NCBI GenBank assembly: GCA_003447895.1
Contig: DLYC01000176.1
Coordinates: 1 to 5,071 of the forward strand
Source: Lachnospiraceae bacterium
GTDB lineage: Bacteria > Bacillota > Clostridia > Lachnospirales > Lachnospiraceae
Length of the DNA stretch: 5,071 nucleotides
Direction: 5' to 3'
In this document: positions 1-4,020 of the stretch, one piece after another
Layout: every line of letters starts with the position of its first letter
Numbering within the stretch: the first letter of the stretch is position 1
Made by a program: the position numbers and the translations under genes
Notes under the pieces: generated by a model
What the model saw: only the letters and a program-made list of their open reading frames with translations
What the model was told of the DNA's origin: nothing
Database searches by the model: none

Positions 1-520
1 CGATCCTGTAAGCTTCGTCAGCTTTGATATTGCGTGCTGTGTAGATCAGCTGCTTAGCCATGCCGGCGCCGATCAGGCGGGCCAGTCTCTGTGTGCCGCC
101 GAATCCGGGAGTGATTCCGAGGCCGACCTCGGGCTGTCCGAACATAGCGTTGTCAGAGCAGATACGGATGTCGCAAGACATAGAGATCTCACAGCCGCCG
201 CCGAGCGCGAAGCCGTTGATCGCTGCAATGACGGGAATAGGGAACTTTTCGATCTTGAGGAAGATGTCATTTCCCTTCTTGCCGAAAGCAGTTCCTTCTG
301 CCTTTGTCATGGTGCTCATGGCACCGATATCCGCGCCTGCCACGAAAGACTTGTCGCCTGCGCCCGTGAGGATCAGGCAGCGAACAGTATTAATATCAAC
401 GGCATCCAAAACCGCTTCGAGGTCACCCAGCACTTCTTCGTTCAGCGCATTCAGTGCCTTAGGACGATTGATGGTGATAATTCCAACAGCTCCATCCACT
501 TCATAATCAACAAATCCCAT
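1..520 (-). CDS. crt: Crotonase-family short-chain enoyl-CoA hydratase (3-hydroxybutyryl-CoA dehydratase), 3' end outside window
   Basis: The first 173 codons of an enoyl-CoA hydratase are present; the family is about 260 residues, so roughly the last third lies beyond the left edge. In the crotonyl-CoA/butyrate pathway of Clostridia this cytoplasmic enzyme interconverts 3-hydroxybutyryl-CoA and crotonyl-CoA. Seen in the translation: the N-terminal strand and INRPKALNAL motif (17-26), the oxyanion-hole segment AGADI (61-65), the second oxyanion segment ALGGGCE (105-111), and PEVGLGITPGFGGTQRL (130-146). E111 and E131 align with the two catalytic glutamates of the hydratase family, so activity is expected. 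The start at 518-520 has GGAGG (529-533) eight bases upstream. An in-frame ATG at 533-535 overlaps that site and is less likely. In many butyrate producers crt heads a crt-bcd-etf-hbd operon; the continuation is outside this window, so that context is inferred. The exact substrate cannot be fixed from sequence alone, but the overall similarity favours the short-chain type. Confidence 0.95.
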   Translation of the reverse strand, partial: MGFVDYEVDGAVGIITINRPKALNALNEEVLGDLEAVLDAVDINTVRCLILTGAGDKSFVAGADIGAMSTMTKAEGTAFGKKGNDIFLKIEKFPIPVIAAINGFALGGGCEISMSCDIRICSDNAMFGQPEVGLGITPGFGGTQRLARLIGAGMAKQLIYTARNIKADEAYRI

Positions 521-528
521 TTCTGTGT

Positions 529-533
529 CCTCC
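529..533 (-). promoter_or_regulatory. Ribosome binding site of the crotonase gene
   Basis: GGAGG on the minus strand, with an eight-base spacer to the ATG at 518-520. It decides against the in-frame ATG at 533-535, which would overlap the site. Confidence 0.8.
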
Positions 534-549
534 ATCCATTCTTTGGTTT

Positions 550-577
550 ATTTAACAGCTTTCGTGCTGCTGCACAA
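550..577 (-). promoter_or_regulatory. Weak candidate promoter of the crotonase gene
   Basis: On the minus strand TTGTGC (572-577) and TTAAAT (550-555) are separated by 16 bases. The match is modest (3/6 and 4/6). A start near 543 would give a short leader of about 23 bases ending in the GGAGG site. An inverted repeat CGTGCT-N11-AGCACG (563-568 and 580-585) overlaps the -35 and spacer and could be an operator. No better promoter is visible in the 118-base gap, but read-through from hpf is also possible. Confidence 0.25.
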
Positions 578-609
578 AAAGCACGTTCCCTTATTTATAA
601 AAGATTCAT

Positions 610-644
610 GCCTGCCGCCCTGCGCGGCCGGGTCCCCGTCAGGC
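610..644 (-). terminator. GC-rich hairpin at the end of hpf, possible weak terminator
   Basis: A stem GCCGC/GCGGC with loop GCAGG (614-628) lies inside an outer GCCT/AGGC pairing (610-613 with 641-644), which begins in the last hpf codons. The nearest T-run on the minus strand (CTTTTAT) lies several bases downstream and is short. This is therefore not a textbook intrinsic terminator, and it may only stabilise the 3' end or terminate partially. Confidence 0.25.
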
Positions 645-1169
645 TTCCGGCTCGATCAGGCCGTACGCCCCGCCTTTTCTCTTATAGACGACATTGATCT
701 CTTCCGTCTCCGCGTTTCTGAATACGTAGAAGGAATGTCCGAGCAGTTCCATCTGTACGCATGCGTCCTCGGGATACATGGGCTTCATTTCAAACTGCTT
801 GTTTCTGACGATGCGGATCTCTTCGTCTGCCGCATACGGCTCTTCGAGGTACTCTCTCTTGAAAGCTGCCTGCGCCTTGTGTTTCTTGACGATCTTGCTC
901 TTGAACTTTCTAAGCTGTCTCTCGATTGCCTCCTCGACCTGGTCGATCGATGCGTACATATCGTTGCTGACCTGTTCGCAGCGGATCACGTTGCCCTTTA
1001 CGGGAATGGTGACCTCAATGATATGGCGCTCTCCCTTTCCGACCTGAAGCGTTACATGTGCTGTCGTGTCCTCGGCAAAAAATTTGTCCAGTTTTCCCAG
1101 TTTCTCTTTAATTGCTTTCTCCAGAGAAGGGGTTACTTCCATGTTCTTACCAACGATGACATACTTCAT
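639..1169 (-). CDS. hpf: Long-form ribosome hibernation promoting factor (HPF / S30AE family)
   Basis: A protein of 176 residues that binds the 30S decoding site in resting cells. In the long form it also pairs ribosomes into inactive 100S dimers through its C-terminal domain. Seen: the N-terminal S30AE/RaiA domain (about 1-100; MKYVIVGKNMEVTPSL at the start, then the basic helix RQLRKFKSKIVKKHK at 84-98), an acidic linker (about 105-117), and a C-terminal dimerisation domain (118-175) with KPMYPEDA (129-136), QMELLGHSFYVF (139-150), NAETEEINVVYKRK (152-165) and YGLIEP (169-174). This C-terminal domain and the length identify the Firmicute long form rather than short HPF or YfiA. I start it at ATG 1167-1169, preceded by AGAGG (1175-1179) at a normal distance. 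A GTG two codons upstream (1173-1175) overlaps that site and has none of its own. The stop TGA is at 639-641. The leader carries two hairpins and two candidate promoters, described separately. Confidence 0.97.
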   Translation of the reverse strand: MKYVIVGKNMEVTPSLEKAIKEKLGKLDKFFAEDTTAHVTLQVGKGERHIIEVTIPVKGNVIRCEQVSNDMYASIDQVEEAIERQLRKFKSKIVKKHKAQAAFKREYLEEPYAADEEIRIVRNKQFEMKPMYPEDACVQMELLGHSFYVFRNAETEEINVVYKRKGGAYGLIEPEA

Positions 1170-1174
1170 AGACA

Positions 1175-1180
1175 CCTCTT
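1175..1180 (-). promoter_or_regulatory. Ribosome binding site of hpf
   Basis: AAGAGG on the minus strand, five bases before the ATG at 1167-1169. It overlaps the alternative GTG codon at 1173-1175, which is why the ATG is chosen. Confidence 0.7.
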
Positions 1181-1183
1181 TCT

Positions 1184-1226
1184 GCAGTTCTTTAAAACTG
1201 CTGTTTATTCTATGCCGGATGTCCGG
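1184..1226 (-). promoter_or_regulatory. Two small hairpins in the hpf leader
   Basis: The first is CCGG-ACAT-CCGG (1215-1226), which would start within one or two bases of the predicted transcription start of the proximal promoter. The second is GCAGTT-TTAAAG-AACTGC (1184-1201), a perfect six-pair stem ending four bases before the AAGAGG ribosome site. Seen directly: both inverted repeats and their placement. Inferred: a role in mRNA stability or translation. Conserved RNA elements in front of raiA/hpf genes have been described in Firmicutes; whether this is one of them cannot be told by eye. Confidence 0.45.
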
Positions 1227-1233
1227 TTACATA

Positions 1234-1242
1234 ATTATAACA
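1234..1242 (-). promoter_or_regulatory. Proximal hpf promoter, extended -10
   Basis: TGTTATAAT on the minus strand is a perfect TATAAT (1234-1239) with the upstream TGn extension (1240-1242), the form that works without a good -35. No convincing -35 is found 16-18 bases upstream. Transcription would begin near 1227-1228, giving a leader of about 58 bases. Confidence 0.6.
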
Positions 1243-1297
1243 TAACTCCTAACGAATTGCACAGAAACAAGGGTGCTTAATTCTGCATTTTATACAA

Positions 1298-1326
1298 ATT
1301 TTATACTCTTGCTAAATTTATATCAA
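1298..1326 (-). promoter_or_regulatory. Distal candidate promoter of hpf
   Basis: On the minus strand TTGATA (1321-1326, 5/6 of the -35 consensus) and TAAAAT (1298-1303, 5/6 of the -10) are exactly 17 bases apart. A start near 1291 would give a leader of about 120 bases that includes the proximal promoter. The surrounding DNA is AT-rich, so a chance match is possible. The rest of the 1170-1489 gap holds the hydrolase terminator, and I see no small gene in it. Confidence 0.4.
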
Positions 1327-1413
1327 AGTCGTTATCAAAATATGCCAATTTCTCTTTCTGTTTCCTATTTGTTGTGCCGTCTCCCCCTTCAAAGGCCGCG
1401 GAATTTTCAACCA

Positions 1414-1460
1414 CAAAAAAACTGCTTCTGCAAAAGGTGTATCTTTTGCAAAAGCAGTTC
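1414..1460 (-). terminator. Intrinsic terminator of the NlpC/P60 gene
   Basis: Two 17-base arms (1420-1436 and 1443-1459) pair around a six-base loop (1437-1442). Sixteen pairs are Watson-Crick and the one mismatch becomes a G-U pair in the minus-strand RNA. The stem runs directly into a T-tract on the minus strand (A-run 1415-1421). It lies about 30 bases after the hydrolase stop. The other strand has no T-tract, so it is one-directional and separates the hydrolase transcript from hpf. Confidence 0.95.
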
Positions 1461-1489
1461 ACAGATCATAAGTCGTCTGTCAGTATCGA

Positions 1490-2854
1490 TCAATAAAAGA
1501 TTCTTCGGATCGTTGCGATCGCGCGGTAATCGGCTCTGGAGACCTTGATTCCGTCCCTTGCGTTGGACGCGTGCACCATCATTCCGTCACCGATATAAAT
1601 GCCGACGTGTCCGTAGAAGCAGATCAGATCGCCGGGTCTTGCGTCCGCGATGGAATCGATCGCGATCCCGTAACCTCTCTGTGCCGCGTCGTAGTGCGGA
1701 AGTCCCACACCGAAGTTTGCGAATACAGACATGGTAAACCCGCTGCAGTCCGTTCCGTGCGTAAGGCTCGATCCGCCCCATACATAGGGATTTCCCACAA
1801 ACTGAAGGGCGAAGTCGGCGACAGCCTGTCCGGTCTCGGCGCCGTGCTTCTGCATGTCTTCCTTTGCGGTATCCGCTGTCTCCTGCGTGTTGTCCGCCGC
1901 GGTTCTTGTCAGTTCCGCGACAGCCTGTGCTGTCTCGGCTGCTTTCTCATCAGCCTTTGTGGGCTCGGCATCCTCGTCCTCGACGATGCTGACCGCTTCT
2001 TCCGCCTTCTCGGCGGCCGCTTCCGCGACTTCCGAAGCCTTATCGGCCTTCATCTGCGCGTCATCCGCGATATCCTTGACCGTGGCGTTTTCAAGCCTCT
2101 CCTGCTGCTCTTCACTGGTCTCGGCGACCGGATAGCTGTCCGTGACGTTCACTTCCTCGCTTCTTACGTAACCGGTGCCCTTTTCCGTGGCCACTTCGAT
2201 CCATCCGTCGGTCTCGTTTTCCATGTCTTCTTTGACATCGATCCGATCTCCGGAGGAGACCGTCATCATGACGCCGTTGTCGCCCTTATAACTGTGGACC
2301 TCTACCTCTTCGTCCTCATCATCGACGACCGCGACATTCTTTTTGACAAGTTCGGAGAGAAGCTCCGCCTCGTCGCCTTTTACAAGATACTCTCCCAGGA
2401 CATAGCCGACAAGCTTTCCGGATTTGACCTTGACCCAGTCTCCTCCGTTGTCCTGCAGGATTTTCGCTACATCGTTGCTGTACAGCTTTCCGATCACTTC
2501 GCTCCCCAGGGAAGCGTCCGTGTGAATGTTCAGATAGACATTGGGCGCCGCCACCGCAAGTTCGGGCTTCTTCTCCGTCTCGAGACTCGTCTTCTCAGCT
2601 GCCGTGTCTACGACCTCTTTTCTCATGGGCTCTTCCACGACGCGGACATCTCTCTTGGAGACAAGGATCTCATCCGCGACCAGTTCAGAGCGGGCGTTTG
2701 CCGGTGTGATAACATTCCCTGTGATCGGATTCAGCTCCGCAGCTGCGTTCATTCTTGCTGTGAATCCCGTTGCCTGTGCCGGTGCTCCCAATACAGCTGC
2801 CGCCATTGAGAATGTGACCAGCCCTGCCAATACCTTTGATCTTGTAAAAAACAT
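1490..2854 (-). CDS. Secreted SH3b-domain NlpC/P60 (C40) peptidoglycan hydrolase
   Basis: A 454-residue exported protein expected to cut peptide stems of cell-wall peptidoglycan. In order: a signal peptide (1-28: basic TRSK, hydrophobic VLAGLVTFSMAAAVLGA, AQA cleavage box at 26-28); an N-terminal stretch without a recognised domain (29-100); a bacterial SH3 domain (about 105-159, with VYLNIHTD, GGDWVKV and GYVLGEYL); a second, more divergent and acidic SH3b-like segment (about 173-238); an Ala/Glu/Lys-rich probable coiled coil (about 245-340); and the NlpC/P60 domain (341-454). The catalytic set is visible: C370 in GTDCSGF, H416 in GHVGIYIG and H428 in VHAS, with the WGG motif at 359-361, so it should be active. 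SH3b domains in this family usually bind the wall. The start at 2852-2854 is supported by GGAGGT (2858-2863), closely spaced at three bases, and by the signal peptide. The gene has its own strong promoter and terminator, so it is monocistronic. The precise bond cut and any role in cell separation are not readable from the sequence. Confidence 0.95.
   Translation of the reverse strand: MFFTRSKVLAGLVTFSMAAAVLGAPAQATGFTARMNAAAELNPITGNVITPANARSELVADEILVSKRDVRVVEEPMRKEVVDTAAEKTSLETEKKPELAVAAPNVYLNIHTDASLGSEVIGKLYSNDVAKILQDNGGDWVKVKSGKLVGYVLGEYLVKGDEAELLSELVKKNVAVVDDEDEEVEVHSYKGDNGVMMTVSSGDRIDVKEDMENETDGWIEVATEKGTGYVRSEEVNVTDSYPVAETSEEQQERLENATVKDIADDAQMKADKASEVAEAAAEKAEEAVSIVEDEDAEPTKADEKAAETAQAVAELTRTAADNTQETADTAKEDMQKHGAETGQAVADFALQFVGNPYVWGGSSLTHGTDCSGFTMSVFANFGVGLPHYDAAQRGYGIAIDSIADARPGDLICFYGHVGIYIGDGMMVHASNARDGIKVSRADYRAIATIRRIFY
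1811..1939 (-). repeat. Internal 30-bp duplication in the linker and catalytic-domain junction of the hydrolase
   Basis: The residues AETAQAVAEL (306-315, DNA 1910-1939) and AETGQAVADF (339-348, DNA 1811-1840) match at 7 of 10 positions. Their DNA matches at 24 of the first 29 bases, at a spacing of 99 bases (33 codons). The second copy is the first helix of the NlpC/P60 domain and the first lies in the Ala-rich linker. This suggests linker growth by local duplication, or convergence of Ala-rich helices. Confidence 0.5.
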
Positions 2855-2857
2855 GTG

Positions 2858-2863
2858 ACCTCC
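2858..2863 (-). promoter_or_regulatory. Ribosome binding site of the NlpC/P60 gene
   Basis: GGAGGT on the minus strand, only three bases (CAC) before the ATG. This is closer than usual. The bases TCAC at its end can pair with GTGA upstream of the leader hairpin. Confidence 0.75.
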
Positions 2864-2873
2864 GATTTTCTTT

Positions 2874-2889
2874 CCGAGCGGCAGCTCGG
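2874..2889 (-). promoter_or_regulatory. Perfect hairpin in the hydrolase leader
   Basis: CCGAGC-TGCC-GCTCGG on the minus strand is a six-pair GC-rich stem with a tetraloop, ending ten bases before the GGAGGT site. No T-tract follows, so it is not a terminator. The leader from the predicted start (about 2931) is only some 76 bases, too short for the cyclic-di-AMP riboswitch often found before wall-hydrolase genes, and I see none of that motif. A role in mRNA stability or translation is inferred. Confidence 0.45.
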
Positions 2890-2937
2890 CATCACGTCGT
2901 AAAAATTCCGTAACTACGCTGTTTCTAAACCGTCGGT

Positions 2938-2966
2938 ACTATAACAAATGCCTTTTTTGCTGTCAA
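2938..2966 (-). promoter_or_regulatory. Strong sigma-A promoter of the NlpC/P60 gene
   Basis: A perfect TTGACA (2961-2966), a 17-base spacer and TATAGT (2938-2943, 5/6) on the minus strand. Transcription should begin near 2931, about 76 bases before the start codon. The match implies high, housekeeping-type expression. Confidence 0.9.
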
Positions 2967-3230
2967 GAAATCTATGCATTCTTAATCATCTTTAGAATTT
3001 TTTTAGAAAGAATCGTATATTTTTATTACAGTTCAGCAGTTTAATCATTTTTTAATAAATATTTCAGGAATATTTTTGAAATAATCACACAATATTTTCT
3101 TCACATTTGTAATAACATCTTTTTACGTCCGTATCCCTTTTGATATAGGTGAAACAATTAAATGATCAATATTTTAACAATCCCGCAATCTGCTTTTCAC
3201 ATACAGTTTCTGTTTATTTCGTACATGGGA
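2967..3230. other. AT-rich intergenic region between tetR and the hydrolase promoter, no gene
   Basis: This stretch follows the tetR stop and precedes the hydrolase promoter. I find no credible small gene in it; the longest small frames lack ribosome sites. It holds a direct repeat TTTAGAA at 2991-2997 and 3002-3008 (11-base period). It also holds two overlapping inverted repeats that exclude each other: AAATATT/AATATTT (3057-3063 with 3069-3075) and TATTTCA/TGAAATA (3060-3066 with 3077-3083). No clear intrinsic terminator for tetR is visible, so its transcript may run towards the hydrolase. Confidence 0.6.
2991..3008 (-). repeat. Tandem 7-base direct repeat upstream of the hydrolase promoter
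   Basis: On the minus strand TTCTAAA-N4-TTCTAAA, two identical 7-mers one helical turn apart, about 60 to 77 bases upstream of the predicted transcription start. The 11-base period is typical of binding sites for OmpR-type response regulators (for example PhoP and WalR sites). The sequence itself does not match the WalR consensus, and the AT-rich setting makes chance plausible. Confidence 0.3.
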
Positions 3231-3800
3231 TCAGGACTGCCTGAGGATATTCTGGACACCGGAGAAGGCGATCTCGCTCACCTTATCCCCCACTTCCTCC
3301 ATGCTGCAGGGTATCTCCCCGCGAAGCCATCTCTGGTAGACATACATAGCCCCCGCGACGAAGAAGCTCACCTGGATCTTGAGGTCGCCCTCCGGAAGCC
3401 TGGAGTGCCGCTTATATATATCGGAAAGGATCTGTACGGAGACATCCTGCACCTCGTTCCAGAAAAACCCAAGGCTCGGGTTTCGCGCGATCATGCGGCA
3501 GAACTCCAGGTGCTCCTTCAGCATGGAGTTTGCCTCTCTTGCGAAGATCTTTTTGTCAAAAGACATCGTGAAAAAGCTCTTGATCGTAAGCCTGGCCAGA
3601 AGCTCCCTCGTCTTTCCTTCCGCGAACTCCCGGATGATGTCCTCCGTCGAATTGTAGTGCAGATAGAAGGTCTTGCGGTCAATGTCCGCCTCTCTCGCGA
3701 TGTCGGAGATCGTGATCTTCTCCGTGCCTTTCTTTTTGAGCAGGTTCAGATAGGCGTTCTGGATCGCCGCTTTCGTTCTCGTCACTCGTCTGTCTTTCAC
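3231..3800 (-). CDS. TetR/AcrR-family transcriptional regulator
   Basis: A 189-residue protein, the usual TetR length. The N-terminal DNA-binding domain covers about 1-55: helix 1 in TRTKAAIQNAYLNLLKKKG, then a helix-turn-helix with ITISDIAREA (29-38) and recognition helix DRKTFYLHY (41-49). The remainder (about 60-189) is the helical ligand-binding and dimerisation domain; it has no diagnostic signature, so the inducer is unknown. The start is a GTG (3798-3800) with a modest GGGGA site (3807-3811). The KDRRVTRTK opening is typical of the family, which supports this start. It is transcribed divergently from the PaaK-like ligase with 220 bases between them, the classic arrangement for a TetR repressor of its neighbour and itself. 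An inverted repeat at 3848-3865 is the best operator candidate. Inference: it senses an acid or acyl-CoA handled by the ligase. Confidence 0.95.
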   Translation of the reverse strand: MKDRRVTRTKAAIQNAYLNLLKKKGTEKITISDIAREADIDRKTFYLHYNSTEDIIREFAEGKTRELLARLTIKSFFTMSFDKKIFAREANSMLKEHLEFCRMIARNPSLGFFWNEVQDVSVQILSDIYKRHSRLPEGDLKIQVSFFVAGAMYVYQRWLRGEIPCSMEEVGDKVSEIAFSGVQNILRQS

Positions 3801-3847
3801 TGTTTATCCCCACTTTCTCCGGTTTTGTGTATTTTTCCATATTTATC

Positions 3848-3865
3848 GGCAATCTGCCTATTGCC
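3848..3865. promoter_or_regulatory. Candidate TetR operator (18-bp dyad)
   Basis: GGCAAT-N6-ATTGCC, perfect six-base arms in the tetR/ligase intergenic region. It overlaps the -35 of the distal ligase promoter (3861-3866) and lies just downstream of the predicted tetR start, so one bound dimer could block both. The size and placement fit TetR operators. A dyad of this size would arise by chance in a region like this quite often, so the call rests mainly on position. Confidence 0.4.
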
Positions 3866-3889
3866 TTTTTATCTTCCCAATATCATAAT
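3861..3889 (+). promoter_or_regulatory. Candidate distal promoter of the ligase gene
   Basis: TTGCCT (3861-3866, 4/6), a 17-base spacer and CATAAT (3884-3889, 5/6). Transcription would start near 3896 with a leader of about 125 bases. Its -10 overlaps the -10 of the opposing tetR promoter, and its -35 overlaps the candidate operator. Confidence 0.35.
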
Positions 3890-3911
3890 ACCCCATGTGT
3901 GGATAATTCAA
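3882..3911 (-). promoter_or_regulatory. Candidate promoter of tetR
   Basis: On the minus strand TTGAAT (3906-3911, 4/6), an 18-base spacer and TATGAT (3882-3887, 5/6). A second reading with TATTAT (3885-3890) has a short 15-base spacer. Transcription would start near 3875, about 75 bases before the GTG. Confidence 0.4.
3898..3906 (-). promoter_or_regulatory. Perfect DnaA-box match
   Basis: TTATCCACA on the minus strand, identical to the DnaA-box consensus of E. coli and B. subtilis. It sits in the spacer of the candidate tetR promoter and at the predicted start of the distal ligase transcript. A near match, TTATCCCCA (3804-3812, 8/9), and a weaker one, TTATCGGCA (3843-3851, 7/9), lie nearby. 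There is no origin-type gene context, so any role would be in transcription, or the match is coincidental. Confidence 0.3.
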
Positions 3912-3914
3912 TAC

Positions 3915-3943
3915 TTGCACGAAATTCAGGATTCTGCTAAAAA
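3915..3943 (+). promoter_or_regulatory. Candidate proximal promoter of the ligase gene
   Basis: TTGCAC (3915-3920) and TAAAAA (3938-3943) are 17 bases apart. The matches are weak (3/6 and 4/6). A start near 3950 would give a leader of about 70 bases. It does not overlap the dyad at 3848-3865. Confidence 0.25.
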
Positions 3944-4008
3944 ATAGCTAAAAGGCTTAAGGTTTCTGTCTTTTGGAAAGCGGAATCTCAGGGAAGCTAT
4001 ATAAACGT

Positions 4009-4015
4009 AAGGAGG
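4009..4015 (+). promoter_or_regulatory. Ribosome binding site of the ligase gene
   Basis: AAGGAGG, five bases before the ATG at 4021. A strong consensus site that fixes the start and confirms the plus strand as coding. Confidence 0.85.
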
Positions 4016-4020
4016 AACGA

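Noticed and set aside
1173..1175. GTG as the hpf start
   Set aside because: It overlaps the AAGAGG ribosome site and has no site of its own; ATG at 1167-1169 is correctly spaced and matches the MKY-type family N-terminus.
525..1280. 251-codon open frame on the plus strand across hpf
   Set aside because: Antisense shadow of hpf; the minus-strand frame matches the whole long-form HPF family.
1571..2809. 412-codon open frame on the plus strand, antisense to the hydrolase
   Set aside because: It is a shadow of codon bias in the NlpC/P60 gene. The protein is Cys/Arg/Leu/Asp-rich with no recognisable domain, whereas the minus-strand frame has a signal peptide, SH3 and catalytic motifs, a ribosome site, a promoter and a terminator.
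2855..2931. Cyclic-di-AMP or cyclic-di-GMP riboswitch in the hydrolase leader
   Set aside because: The leader is only about 76 bases and I cannot find the conserved core segments of either class.
3180..3231. Intrinsic terminator after tetR from ATCCC/GGGAT arms
   Set aside because: The arms are five bases with a loop of over 40 bases and no adjacent T-tract.
3898..3906. Replication origin signalled by the DnaA box
   Set aside because: Only one perfect box, no dnaA, dnaN or rep gene and no origin-type box array nearby; treated as a possible transcription site only.
3162..3947. 261-codon open frame on the plus strand across tetR
   Set aside because: It overlaps the complete TetR gene in antisense and has no domain; the TetR helix-turn-helix frame is convincing.
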